A DNA stretch of 50,997 nucleotides from Rhodospirillaceae bacterium (GCA_947474495.1 CANJIM010000013.1:1-50997); one strand, 5' to 3'; shown: positions 26,501-35,313, numbered from the stretch's first letter. Numbers and translations are program-made. The notes: generated from the letters alone by a model not told the origin.

Positions 26501-27790
26501 ATGACCGCGATCGCCCAGCCGTCATCCGACGCGCATTCCAATCTCGCTCAAGCCGCTGTCCGCTATAAGACCGTCCGCAGCCTGACCGAGCAACTCGCCG
26601 CGCCGTTGAGCGCCGAGGATCAATGCGTGCAATCAATGCCGGACGCGAGCCCGACCAAATGGCATTTGGCGCACACGACCTGGTTTTTCGAAACCATGAT
26701 CCTCGTGCCCCATCTGCCCGGCTACAAAGCCTTCGACGAGACCTTCTTCTATCTGTTCAATTCCTATTACGAGGCGCTCGGCCCGCGCCATCCGCGGCCG
26801 CAGCGCGGCCTGCTGACGCGCCCATCGCTGGGTCAGGTGATGGACTATCGCCACCATGTCGATGCCGCGATGGTCAATCTGCTCGCCAGTGCCTCGCCCG
26901 CCGTCACGGCGCGCATCGCGTCGCTCGTCGAGCTCGGCTGGAACCACGAACAGCAGCATCAAGAATTGCTGCTGACCGACATCAAGCACGCCTTCTCCTG
27001 CAATCCGCTATCACCGGCCTATATCGCGCGCGCGGAGGACTATTCGCTCGAAGCGATGCCGGCGCGCTGGATCGAAGGGCCGCACCACATCGTCGAGGTC
27101 GGACATCGTGCCGGTGACGGCTTTGCCTTCGACAACGAGACGCCGCGCCATCCGGTGCTGCTGCAGCCTTACCGCATCGCCGATCGCCTGGTGACCAACG
27201 GCGAATATCGCGCCTTCATTGCCGACGGCGGCTACAAGCGCGCCGAGTTTTGGCTGTCGGACGGTTGGGCCACGGTGCAGGCGCAAGGCTGGCAAGCGCC
27301 GGGCTATTGGGAGCGTGACGGCGACGACGGCAACTGGCGCGTCTTCACGTTGCACGGCCTGCGTCACGTCGACGATGCCGAGCCAGTCGCCCATGTCAGC
27401 TTCTTTGAAGCCGCCGCCTATGCCGCCTGGGCGGGCAAGCGCCTGCCGACCGAATTCGAATGGGAAGCGACGGCGGGCAAGGGTATGAGCGGGCGCCACC
27501 TCGATCCGGCGCGGCCCCATCCGCGCTCGCTGGTCGGCGGAGACGGTTTGCGTCAGGCGACCGGCGAAGTCTGGCAATGGACGCGCTCGTCCTACGATCC
27601 CTACCCAGGTTTCAAGCCGCTGACCGGCGCGCTCGGCGAATACAACGGCAAGTTCATGGTCGGCCAGGTGATCCTGCGCGGCGGCTCTTGCGTAACCCCT
27701 GAAGGGCACACGCGCCCGACCTATCGCAATTTCTTTCCCCCATCGGCGCGCTGGCAGTTCAGCGGCATCCGTCTCGCGGAGGACCTATGA
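26501..27790 (+). CDS. egtB: EgtB, iron-dependent sulfoxide synthase of ergothioneine synthesis
   Basis: A 429-residue enzyme that oxidatively couples trimethylhistidine (hercynine) with a cysteine-containing thiol to form the hercynyl sulfoxide intermediate. The DinB-like N-terminal domain carries the iron ligands: a histidine in WHLAHTTWFFE (H55 or H58) plus H149 and H153 in WNHEQQHQELL. The C-terminal FGE-sulfatase domain covers about 200-429 (FFEAAAYAAWAGKRLPTEFEWE, LRGGSC). Its stop overlaps the egtD start (ATGA). egtA, egtC and egtE are not nearby; two-gene egtB-egtD loci are common in proteobacteria. Confidence 0.92.
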   Translation: MTAIAQPSSDAHSNLAQAAVRYKTVRSLTEQLAAPLSAEDQCVQSMPDASPTKWHLAHTTWFFETMILVPHLPGYKAFDETFFYLFNSYYEALGPRHPRPQRGLLTRPSLGQVMDYRHHVDAAMVNLLASASPAVTARIASLVELGWNHEQQHQELLLTDIKHAFSCNPLSPAYIARAEDYSLEAMPARWIEGPHHIVEVGHRAGDGFAFDNETPRHPVLLQPYRIADRLVTNGEYRAFIADGGYKRAEFWLSDGWATVQAQGWQAPGYWERDGDDGNWRVFTLHGLRHVDDAEPVAHVSFFEAAAYAAWAGKRLPTEFEWEATAGKGMSGRHLDPARPHPRSLVGGDGLRQATGEVWQWTRSSYDPYPGFKPLTGALGEYNGKFMVGQVILRGGSCVTPEGHTRPTYRNFFPPSARWQFSGIRLAEDL

Positions 27791-28761
27791 ACGCCCCCAA
27801 TCGCCGCAGCCCGTCCGAGGCGCTTTTCACACCGGCCGCAAATGGCGACTTTGGCCGCGCCCTGATCGCCGGCTTGAAAGCCTCGCCAAAAAGCCTGCCC
27901 TGCAAGTTTTTCTATGATGAAGCAGGCTCAATCCTGTTCGACCAAATCTGCGAACTGCCGGAGTATTATCCGACGCGCACGGAGTTGGCGCTGCTCGAAG
28001 CGCGCGCCACGGACTTCGCCGCGCTGATCGGCCCGGATGCCGAATTGGTCGAGTTCGGCGCTGGCGCCGGTCGCAAGGTCCGCATCCTGCTCGACGCCTT
28101 GGAGCGTCCGCACGGCTATCTACCGATCGACATTTCCGGCGATTACCTGCAAGGCGTCGCGGACAAACTCGACGCTGACTATCCCGAGCTGCGCGTGCGG
28201 CTAGTTATCGCCGACTACACCAAGCCCTTCGCCCTACCCGCCAAATCATCCGGCGCGCGCCGCGTCGGCTTTTTCCCCGGCTCGACCATCGGCAATTTTA
28301 AGCGCGCCGAGGCCATCGCCTTCCTGCGCATGGCGGCGGACAAGCTGGCCGGCGGCGGCCTGTTGATCGGCGTCGATCTAGTAAAAGACCCGAGCATCCT
28401 GCACGCCGCTTATAACGACTCGGCGGGCGTCACCGCCGCCTTCAACAAGAACATCCTGGCCCGCGCCAACGCCGAGCTCGGCGCCGACTTCGATCTCGAC
28501 GGCTTCGCCCACTACGCCTTTTACGATCCGCGCGCCCAGCGCATCGAGATGCATCTGGTCAGTCTGGCGCGCCAGCGCGTGCATCTGCTCGGCCAAGACA
28601 TCCTGTTCGCCGAGGGTGAGACGACGCATACCGAGGATTCGCACAAATATACGCTGGACGGCTTCCGCGCCCTGGCGGTCGAGGCGGGCTTCAGCCCGCG
28701 CGCCGCCTGGACCGATCCCGACCACTTATTCAGTATTCACTGGCTGGAGGCCACGCAATGA
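27787..28761 (+). CDS. egtD: EgtD, L-histidine N-alpha-methyltransferase
   Basis: A 324-residue SAM-dependent methyltransferase (DUF2260/Methyltransf_33) that trimethylates histidine to hercynine, the substrate of EgtB. The SAM site is in LVEFGAGAGRKVRILLDAL near residues 80-98. The family-typical FFYDEAGSILFDQICELPEYYPTRTE is at 39-65, and FFPGSTIGNF near 160. The start overlaps the egtB stop by 4 bases and the stop overlaps the DUF427 gene by 4 bases, so the three form one translationally coupled unit. Confidence 0.92.
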   Translation: MNAPNRRSPSEALFTPAANGDFGRALIAGLKASPKSLPCKFFYDEAGSILFDQICELPEYYPTRTELALLEARATDFAALIGPDAELVEFGAGAGRKVRILLDALERPHGYLPIDISGDYLQGVADKLDADYPELRVRLVIADYTKPFALPAKSSGARRVGFFPGSTIGNFKRAEAIAFLRMAADKLAGGGLLIGVDLVKDPSILHAAYNDSAGVTAAFNKNILARANAELGADFDLDGFAHYAFYDPRAQRIEMHLVSLARQRVHLLGQDILFAEGETTHTEDSHKYTLDGFRALAVEAGFSPRAAWTDPDHLFSIHWLEATQ

Positions 28762-29036
28762 AGGCAATCTGGAACGGCGCCGTACTCGCCGAATCGAACG
28801 ATACCGTCGTAGTCGAGGGCAACCATTACTTCCCGGCGAGCGCGCTCAAGCGCGACTACGTCAAACCGAGCGACAAGCACACCACCTGCGGCTGGAAGGG
28901 CATCGCGTCCTACTACGACGTCGTGGTCGACGGCAAAACCAACTCGAACGCCTGCTGGTATTATCCCGAGCCGATGAAGGGCGCCGAAGCGGTCAAAGAT
29001 CGCGTCGCCTTCTGGCGCGGCGTCGAGGTCTCTTAA
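28758..29036 (+). CDS. DUF427 domain protein coupled to egtD
   Basis: A 92-residue single-domain DUF427 protein. It shows the family pattern: KAIWNGAVLAESNDTVVVEGNHYFP at the start, CGWKGIASYYDVVVDG near residue 50 and CWYYPEP near 70. These small beta-rich proteins have no established function. The gene overlaps the egtD stop by 4 bases, so it is made with the ergothioneine enzymes. A role in that pathway, for example in later steps or redox protection, is only suggested by this coupling. Confidence 0.85.
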   Translation: MKAIWNGAVLAESNDTVVVEGNHYFPASALKRDYVKPSDKHTTCGWKGIASYYDVVVDGKTNSNACWYYPEPMKGAEAVKDRVAFWRGVEVS

Positions 29037-29042
29037 GGCCTT

Positions 29043-30188
29043 TTACGTCTTCGCCGCTTCGTAATCCGTGCCGGAGGTCGGCACCAATTCCGGCGGCACG
29101 CTCCATTTCTTCGTCGCCTGCCCCTGCTCGATGGCGCGGATTTCCCGGCCCCAGATGCTGCGCAGCATGACGACCTGTCTGTCGGATGCGCCCAGGATGT
29201 CTTTGCTACGATCGCGGCCCGGCGGCTGGCCCTGCATAGCGACGCCATCCTGAATCAGCACGATATCGGGCCGCCATTCGATGTCGTCGCAATGCAGTTC
29301 CCCGCGCAGGATGCGGTCGACCACCTTCTGCGCCGGCTCCAAATCCTTCAGACTGGCTCGATGCTCGGCGCGCAGGCGCGAATATTCCTCCGCGTCGGCG
29401 CCGGTCTTGTGCACACAATCGATCATGAAGTTGACGTGCGTATTCTCGTCAACAGGCACGCGCCAAGCGATATGCTCGGCCCAGCCTTTAAAATGCTCGA
29501 ACACCATGCTGAACATGCAGTTCGGCATGATGATGTGCGACTTCCGCACCAGGTTGCCGCGCCGCCCGATACGTAGAATCCCGTAATCGGTCTCCTCCGC
29601 ACCGAGATCGGGCAATTCGTCATTGAGGCCGACGTCGCTGAACTTCGATTTGCGATGCGTGAAGGCGAAATGCACTTCATCGACGCTGTTCTCGAGCTGC
29701 GCAAAGGCGCTCCAAGCGCGATGGCTTTCGCGGATCTCGTGAAAGCTATTCTCCTCATAGACCGAAAAGCGCGGCAGCGGCGGCGCCGCGCCTTCGCCGA
29801 AATAGCAGAAGATCAGGCCGAGATATTCCTGTGTCGGATAGCCGCCGATCTTGATCTTGTCGGCAAAGCTTTTCTTTTCGGCCGGCTGGGCGACGCACTG
29901 GCCGCGGCCGTCGTAGGTCCAGCCGTGATAGAAGCATTCCACCGTATCGCCGACGACGCGACCCATCGACAGCTTCAGGCCGCGATGGGCGCAGTAAGGC
30001 GCAATGACGCTGGCCTTGCCGCTGGTCCCGCGAAACAGCGTGAAATCCTCGCCGAGCAGGCGCAGCGGCACCGCCTTGCCCGGCTTGAGTTTTGCCGACT
30101 GATAGACCGGCTGCCAGAAGCTGCGTAGGAATTTGCCCGTCGCCGTGTCCGGGCCGATCGCGGTGAAGTCGGGATAATCCATCGCCAT
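29043..30188 (-). CDS. Rieske non-haem iron oxygenase alpha subunit
   Basis: A 381-residue aromatic-ring-hydroxylating-type oxygenase. The Rieske 2Fe-2S site is C-A-H near residues 68-70 and C-F-Y-H near 87-91 (CAHRGLKLS ... CFYHGW). The mononuclear iron site is ENSVDEVHFAFTH, with the bridging aspartate and two histidines. The start is taken at ATG 30188, 12 bases after the stop of the upstream binding-protein gene; the frame to 30257 lies inside that gene. Such enzymes demethylate or hydroxylate aromatics. No reductase or ferredoxin gene is adjacent. The neighbouring binding protein may supply the substrate. Confidence 0.9.
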   Translation of the reverse strand: MAMDYPDFTAIGPDTATGKFLRSFWQPVYQSAKLKPGKAVPLRLLGEDFTLFRGTSGKASVIAPYCAHRGLKLSMGRVVGDTVECFYHGWTYDGRGQCVAQPAEKKSFADKIKIGGYPTQEYLGLIFCYFGEGAAPPLPRFSVYEENSFHEIRESHRAWSAFAQLENSVDEVHFAFTHRKSKFSDVGLNDELPDLGAEETDYGILRIGRRGNLVRKSHIIMPNCMFSMVFEHFKGWAEHIAWRVPVDENTHVNFMIDCVHKTGADAEEYSRLRAEHRASLKDLEPAQKVVDRILRGELHCDDIEWRPDIVLIQDGVAMQGQPPGRDRSKDILGASDRQVVMLRSIWGREIRAIEQGQATKKWSVPPELVPTSGTDYEAAKT

Positions 30189-30199
30189 CGAACAGGCCC

Positions 30200-31498
30200 T
30201 TATTTGCAGATCACGGTACGGGCGGAATCGCCGTTGCCGAGATAGGAGATGTCGCAAACCATGGCGGCCTTGAAGTCGGACAATTTGCCTTCGGCGCCAG
30301 CGACAACGATCTTGGCATCGCCCGCGTCCGCTTTGACCGGCTTGCCATTGTCATTGAACAGCAGGAAACGTCCTTTGTCTTCGACACCGGTCAGCGCGAC
30401 GTTGGTCAGGTCGATCCAGTTGAGCTTGGCGTCGAACACGTTGATCTCATTCTCCAACACCTTGTCGGCGATAGCGACGATGTCCTTCGATGTCGCCGCC
30501 AGCTTGACGACTTGGGTCTGGACGTCAGCGCCGGTGGCGGGCTGCACTTCCATGAGCTGCTTCTCCGCCTCGGCGAGCAGCGCCGGATCGTGCGCCGCCG
30601 CCCAAAACGCGGCGCGCAAGGCCGCGACGCGGTCTGCCGGCACGTCCGGCGGTGCCGTAAAGGCGCGACCGACGTAAAGCCGAATGGTGAGGAAATCTAG
30701 CACGTCCTTCAGCTTCGGATCGAGCAGCATGTCGTAGATGAAGGGCACGTTCGGCAATTCGGCGTGCTTTTCGAAACCGAGCTGCATGACGGGCACGATC
30801 TTACCCGACTGCAGATAGCCGGTGCTGGACTTGACGCTGTCCCAGCCGATCCCGCAGGCGACTTCCAACTCGCCGCGCTCAAGCGCCAGCAGCATCGAGG
30901 TCGAGCTCGGATAGCCTTTCACCACCTTGAGCTTGGCGCCGCCGAGCACGATGAAGACATTGGCCTGCTGCACCGTAGAGGAGCGCGCCGCCGTACCGCC
31001 GGTCAGCCATTCGCGCGCACGCAGGTCTTCAATGGTGCGCAGCGGCACCGTGTGCCAGGTGACGCAGGTATTGACCAGCTTGTTGGCGGTGCCGAGCCAG
31101 TTGAACTTGGTTGCGTCGAAGCGGGCGTTTTTATTGCCGATCACCGGCTCGACGGTCATGTTGTTGTGCGGGATGGCGATGACACTGCCGTCCTTCGCAG
31201 CCTGATTATACAAATAGTTCGTCATGGTCAGGCCGCTGGCGCCCGGCATGTTTCGCAGCAGCATGGTCGGCTCGCCCGGCAGGTGCTTGGCGATATAGCG
31301 TCCAAACAGGCGCCCGTAGCTATCGTAGCCGCCGCCCGTCGTCGTACCGACGAGCACCTCGAGCGTCTTACCCTTGTAGAACTGCTCGACGCTTTGCGCC
31401 GCCGCTGAGCTTATGAGGGCCGGCGCGGCGACAAGGCCGAGCGCGATGAAAACCGAAAGGCAAGATCCGGACACAAGCCGGTCGAAGCGCGCGCGCAT
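30200..31498 (-). CDS. Bug/TctC-like periplasmic binding protein with C-terminal extension
   Basis: A 432-residue exported protein. The start at 31498 follows GGGGGA; residues 1-34 are a signal peptide ending SSAAAQ. The N-terminal part carries the Bug pattern (FYKGKTLEVLVGTTTGGGYDSYGRLFGRYI, NMPGASGLTMTNYLYN). It lacks its own TctA/TctB partners locally and is about 100 residues longer than usual Bug proteins (about 320). The extra segment, from about residue 355, holds LNWIDLTNVALTGVEDKGRFLLFNDNG-like sequence and two cysteines near the end. It is read together with the downstream Rieske gene (12-base gap). Confidence 0.82.
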   Translation of the reverse strand: MRARFDRLVSGSCLSVFIALGLVAAPALISSAAAQSVEQFYKGKTLEVLVGTTTGGGYDSYGRLFGRYIAKHLPGEPTMLLRNMPGASGLTMTNYLYNQAAKDGSVIAIPHNNMTVEPVIGNKNARFDATKFNWLGTANKLVNTCVTWHTVPLRTIEDLRAREWLTGGTAARSSTVQQANVFIVLGGAKLKVVKGYPSSTSMLLALERGELEVACGIGWDSVKSSTGYLQSGKIVPVMQLGFEKHAELPNVPFIYDMLLDPKLKDVLDFLTIRLYVGRAFTAPPDVPADRVAALRAAFWAAAHDPALLAEAEKQLMEVQPATGADVQTQVVKLAATSKDIVAIADKVLENEINVFDAKLNWIDLTNVALTGVEDKGRFLLFNDNGKPVKADAGDAKIVVAGAEGKLSDFKAAMVCDISYLGNGDSARTVICK

Positions 31499-31760
31499 GA
31501 CGTTCCCCCATCTGCGGTGCAATGGACAGAGTGTAAAGGTCGTTGCCGAGCGAGGACAAGGGCGACGGATTCACGCGGCCATGGCAGATATTCCACTCAC
31601 CGAAATTGCGCTTGGCGAAATTGCCGCCAATCGCTGCCTGCCTTCTCTACAAGACCCGCCACCCGCCACGCAAAGCATTGACGGCGCAGTAGACCAAGGC
31701 GAGGATCCTGCTGCAAAGCGCAGCGCTCATGGGAACGTGCGCAGTACATTGGGGATCATA

Positions 31761-32543
31761 ATGCCGACAGCATTCGTCACCGGCGGCGGCGGCGCCTTGG
31801 GCCGAGGCATCGGCCGCGCCCTGATCGACAAGGGCTGGCAAGTGGTGCTCGCCGATCTCAAACCCGAGCATGCCGAGGAAGTCGCCGCCGCGCTTGGCGC
31901 CGGCGCGACACCGACGACGCTCAACGTCAACGAATTTGCCCTCGCCAAGGCCGCCATCGACAAGGCGGCGAAAGACTTCGGCAGCCTAGACGCGTTGGTC
32001 AATTGCGCCGGCGGCACCATGGCGCTGCGAGTGCCCAAGGGTACACTGGTCGAGAACGATCCCGAACATTGGGACCGCATGATCAACGTGAACCTGTTCG
32101 GCACCTTCAATTGCGCCTACGCGGCGGCGCCTCATATGAAGGCCGCCAAGCGCGGCGGCATCGTCAATATCGCGTCGGGCGCCGGCATGCGCGGCGGACC
32201 GCCGGAATCGCGCCAATCGGGTGCTGCGGTTTATTCCGCAACCAAGGCCGGCGTTATCGCTTTCACCCAAGCGCTGGCGCAGGAGCTTGGCCCGCACGGC
32301 ATTCGCGTCAACGCCGTCGCGCCCGGCCGCAACGAATCGCGCGCCAAACCGCTCGCCAAGATGATCGAGATGCAGCAAAGCGAAGAAGCGCGCGAACCGG
32401 GCAGCGGGCGCGCCTCGCCGCTGCCCCGCCCGTTTGGCAAGCCGTCAGACATCGGCGACGCGGTCGCCTTCCTACTCTCGGCGGAGGCCGACTACATCAC
32501 CGGCTGCTGCCTCGATCTCACCGGCGGCATCCGGCTGCATTAA
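31761..32543 (+). CDS. short-chain dehydrogenase/reductase (active-site residues intact)
   Basis: A 260-residue classical SDR. The cofactor site is TGGGGALGRGI (residues 7-17), and the D in LADLK (residue 32) favours NAD(H). The catalytic residues N111, S139, Y158 and K162 (YSATK) are all in place. The start at 31761 aligns with family N-termini; the long open frame from 31413 is leader. It is followed 9 bases later by a second SDR with the same kind of ending (…LH), so the two are co-transcribed. Substrate unknown, presumably an alcohol or ketone in the Rieske-linked pathway. Confidence 0.88.
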   Translation: MPTAFVTGGGGALGRGIGRALIDKGWQVVLADLKPEHAEEVAAALGAGATPTTLNVNEFALAKAAIDKAAKDFGSLDALVNCAGGTMALRVPKGTLVENDPEHWDRMINVNLFGTFNCAYAAAPHMKAAKRGGIVNIASGAGMRGGPPESRQSGAAVYSATKAGVIAFTQALAQELGPHGIRVNAVAPGRNESRAKPLAKMIEMQQSEEAREPGSGRASPLPRPFGKPSDIGDAVAFLLSAEADYITGCCLDLTGGIRLH

Positions 32544-32552
32544 GGACAGGCC

Positions 32553-33218
32553 ATGAACAGCGTTTTGATCACCGGCGGGGCCGGACGGCTCGGATCAGCC
32601 ATCGGCAAACGACTCGTCGCAGACGGCTGGCGCGTCCTGCTTGCCGACAAGGACGGCACGGCGGCGGAAGCCGCCGCCAAGGCCATCGGCGCTACTGCAA
32701 TCACGCTCGACGTCACCGATTTGGCGGCTGTCGAAAGGGCCGCCGCGCAGCATGGGCCCTTCGCCGGCCTGGTGACCGCGGCCGGCGGTCGGTTCGGCGC
32801 TCAGGCCGGCCCCTTCACCGAGAGCGATCCAGCGACCTGGCGCGCCATCGTCGAACTGCAGTTGAAAGGCGTGCTGAACAGTTGCCGCAGCGTGCTGCCC
32901 GGCATGATCGCCGCGAAACGCGGCGGCATCGTCAACATCGCCGCCATCGAAGGGCTGCGCGGCCACCCGCAAGGCGCCATCTTCTCGGCCTGCAAGGGCG
33001 GCGTGATCGTGCTGACGGAAACCCTGGTGCGCGAATGCCGCCCGCATGGCATCCGCGTCAACGCGCTGTTGCCCGGCAATCCCGATTCACTCGCGAAAAG
33101 TCAGGCGGCGGACGACGCCGCAGACGTCGCCGAGATGGCCGCCTTCCTGCTGTCGGACAAAGCCGCGCGCACGACCGGCGCGACGATCGACGTCACCGCC
33201 GGCTGGTCGCTGCATTAA
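32553..33218 (+). CDS. short-chain dehydrogenase-like protein lacking catalytic Ser and Tyr
   Basis: A 221-residue SDR-fold protein, shorter than its neighbour by about 40 residues in the substrate-lid region. The nucleotide site TGGAGRLGSAI (7-17) is intact and LADKD suggests NAD(H). The catalytic Ser position is Ala131 (IVNIAAIEG) and the catalytic Tyr is Phe144 (GAIFSACK, codon TTC at 32982-32984), while Lys148 remains. By family knowledge this should abolish ordinary oxidoreductase activity. It may be a non-catalytic partner of the SDR encoded just upstream, or may have a different chemistry. Confidence 0.85.
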   Translation: MNSVLITGGAGRLGSAIGKRLVADGWRVLLADKDGTAAEAAAKAIGATAITLDVTDLAAVERAAAQHGPFAGLVTAAGGRFGAQAGPFTESDPATWRAIVELQLKGVLNSCRSVLPGMIAAKRGGIVNIAAIEGLRGHPQGAIFSACKGGVIVLTETLVRECRPHGIRVNALLPGNPDSLAKSQAADDAADVAEMAAFLLSDKAARTTGATIDVTAGWSLH

Positions 33219-33244
33219 GCAGCCAGCCGGCGGGTTTCGTTACG

Positions 33245-34774
33245 TCATTTCCCGAGGCCGAGCTTTTCAGCCAGGCCGATGCGCACCATCTTGCCGGTCG
33301 CGCCCTTGGGGATTTCAGCCAGGAACAGGATCTTGCGCGGCACCTTGAATTCGGCGAGACGGCCGCGCGCGAAATCGCGTAGCTCCGATTCCGTGCAGGC
33401 CTGATTCTCGCGCAGCACCACCGCCGCGGCAACGTCCTCGCCGAGCATGGTATGCGGCACGGCGAAAGTGACGACTTGCGCCACCGCCGCATGGTCCATC
33501 AGCACCTCATCGACCTCGCGCGGCGAAATTTTTTCGCCGCCGCGGTTGATGATCTCCTTCAGGCGGCCAGTGATCGACAGATAGGCCTCGTCGTCCATCA
33601 TGCCCTGATCGCCGGTGCGGAACCATCCGTGGGTGAAGGCTTCGGCATTGGCCTTGTCGTTGGCCTCGTATCCCGCCGTCACATTAGCGCCGCGAATCAC
33701 GATCTCGCCGGTCTGGCCCGGCAGCAGTAGGCCGCCGCTATCGCCCATGATCGCCACCTCCGGTCCCGCCGCGATGCCGACGGTGCCCGGCTTGCGGGCC
33801 CGCGGCGGCAGGGGATTGGAGGTCATCTGATGGGCCGCCTCGGTCATGCCGTAAGCCTCGATGACCGGCGCGCCGAATGTCGATTCGAGCTCGGCCATCA
33901 CCTGTGGCGGCAGCGAGGCCGACGACGAGCGGATGAATCGCAGCAGATTGCGCTTGAGCGTCTCGGCGTTGCGCGCCGCCCGCGTGAGAATCGCCTGATG
34001 CATGGTCGGCACCGCCGTGTACCAGGTGGGCTTCACTTCATCCACCCAGCCGAAGAACTTCAGCGCGTTGAAGCCCGGCGAGCAGGCAACATAGGCACCG
34101 GCACCGAGCGAAGACAACACCGCCGCGATCAGACCATGAATATGGAATAGCGGCATCACGTTGAGGCAACGGTCCTTGGGCGTCAGCGCCACCGCCGCGC
34201 CGACGTTGCGGCCCGACGCCGCCACGTTGCTTTGGCGCAATGGCACGATCTTGGGCCGCGATGTCGTCCCCGAGGTGTGTAGCACGAGGGCAACATCATC
34301 CGGCTCGGCCATGCCGGGCCGCGCCGCCGGCGTGGCTTTCGCCGCCGATGATTGAATCGCGAAGCTGCCCGCCGGATCGCTCGGTTGCCAGGCGATCTCG
34401 TAGACCGGCACCTTCAGTTTCTGGGCGACGGCGATAGCGGCAGATTGACTGCCCTTCTCGACGAGCAGCGCCTTGGCGCCGAGGTCGGAGAGATAAAATT
34501 CGAATTCCTCGGCCTTATAGTCGGGATTGAGCGGCGCCGTCGCCGCGCCGCAGGCGACCGTCAGAAAGGCGGTGGCCATTTCCGGCCCGTTCGGCAGCAC
34601 GATCGCGACGCGGTCGCCGCGGCCGATGCCGAGCGCGTTCAAGTCGGCGACGGTTTTCTTCGCCAAGGCGCGCAAGCCCGCATAGGTCAGGTCCGTCCGT
34701 TCGGGGGCGCCAATGGCCGGCGCGGCATCTTGTCCCGCCGCGAGAAGCGACCAGACCGTATTAGAAGCGTTCAT
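33245..34774 (-). CDS. acyl-CoA synthetase (AMP-forming), oxalate-CoA ligase-like
   Basis: A 509-residue ANL-superfamily ligase that adenylates a carboxylate and transfers it to CoA. The AMP signature reads LHTSGTTSRPKIVPL (about 170-184), TGDQG and KEIINRGGEKISPREV follow, and the C-terminal lysine is in PKGATGKMVR (near 497). The segments MPLFHIHGLIAAVLSSLGAG and YGMTEAAHQMTSNPLPP closely recall AAE3/Pcs60-type oxalate-CoA ligases, but other short acids cannot be excluded. GGAGG lies 10 bases before the ATG. It converges with the SDR pair (26-base gap), so it is a separate transcript. Confidence 0.85.
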   Translation of the reverse strand: MNASNTVWSLLAAGQDAAPAIGAPERTDLTYAGLRALAKKTVADLNALGIGRGDRVAIVLPNGPEMATAFLTVACGAATAPLNPDYKAEEFEFYLSDLGAKALLVEKGSQSAAIAVAQKLKVPVYEIAWQPSDPAGSFAIQSSAAKATPAARPGMAEPDDVALVLHTSGTTSRPKIVPLRQSNVAASGRNVGAAVALTPKDRCLNVMPLFHIHGLIAAVLSSLGAGAYVACSPGFNALKFFGWVDEVKPTWYTAVPTMHQAILTRAARNAETLKRNLLRFIRSSSASLPPQVMAELESTFGAPVIEAYGMTEAAHQMTSNPLPPRARKPGTVGIAAGPEVAIMGDSGGLLLPGQTGEIVIRGANVTAGYEANDKANAEAFTHGWFRTGDQGMMDDEAYLSITGRLKEIINRGGEKISPREVDEVLMDHAAVAQVVTFAVPHTMLGEDVAAAVVLRENQACTESELRDFARGRLAEFKVPRKILFLAEIPKGATGKMVRIGLAEKLGLGK

Positions 34775-34979
34775 AGGAACTCAATCCTCCGTCTTGCGAC
34801 ATCGTCGGCCGGCAGCAACCCGCGGCGACCGCGATGACGCTTGTTGTGAATTTTTACGGGTACGCGAAGGGTGATGGTGCCCTCGCCTGCAAGGGGGACG
34901 GCGCGTCTGCGGGGCTACGATAGCACGCGACCGCCAGAGTCCAAGAGGGCGAGCGATTATCTAGAGATTCCGGGCGAAA

Positions 34980-35263
34980 GTGCCTGGCGGCTCAAGCGCG
35001 CCGCGCGTAGATCGCCTTCAGAACGGCGGCGCCGAGGGCGACGCGATCCTCGCCGAAGCCCGCGTCGTTGCCGTCGCCAACGCTTTCGTCGCGCTCGCCA
35101 GCCCACGGCCTACCGCGCCGGTATGCCGCTCGAGGAAGCCATTGCAAAAATCCGCGATCAAGCCGGCACGGTGTTCGACCGCCGCGCCGTTACCGCGCTC
35201 GAGAACAGCCTAGAAAACCGCGGCGGCCGCGACGCCTGGGCCGATTTCGGCAAACCGGCCTAA
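34980..35263 (+). pseudogene. remnant of an HD-GYP-type domain, frameshifted
   Basis: Two plus-strand frames together spell the end of an HD-GYP phosphodiesterase domain. The first (34980-35108) reads GDAILAEARVVAVANAFVALASPRP. The second (from about 35109) reads YRAGMPLEEAIAKIRDQAGT then VFDRRAVTALENSLENRGG. Together they match the LEARIlAVAD-x-FDAL-x-S-x-RPYR-x-x-x-x-EEAl-x-x-I pattern of HD-GYP proteins. One missing base near 35109 accounts for the shift. The upstream catalytic HD and GYP motifs are absent, so it is a dead 3' fragment. Confidence 0.6.
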
Positions 35264-35281
35264 CAGCCGCGCAACCAAATA

Positions 35282-35313
35282 AAAAGGGCGGCGCCTTGCA
35301 GCGCCGCCCTTTT
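35282..35313 (-). terminator. intrinsic terminator after tctC
   Basis: A 13-bp perfect stem (35282-35294 / 35301-35313, core GGGCGGCGC/GCGCCGCCC) with a 6-base loop, flanked by A-runs on the left and T-runs on the right. On the minus strand it follows the tctC stop at 35331 by 18 bases and is trailed by TTTTTATTT. It can act in both directions. Confidence 0.85.

Noticed and set aside
31413-31760. N-terminal extension of the first SDR frame
   Set aside because: The SDR fold begins at MPTAFVTGGGG (31761). The extension has no similarity to SDRs, and part of it (31413-31498) overlaps the 5' end of the divergent binding-protein gene.
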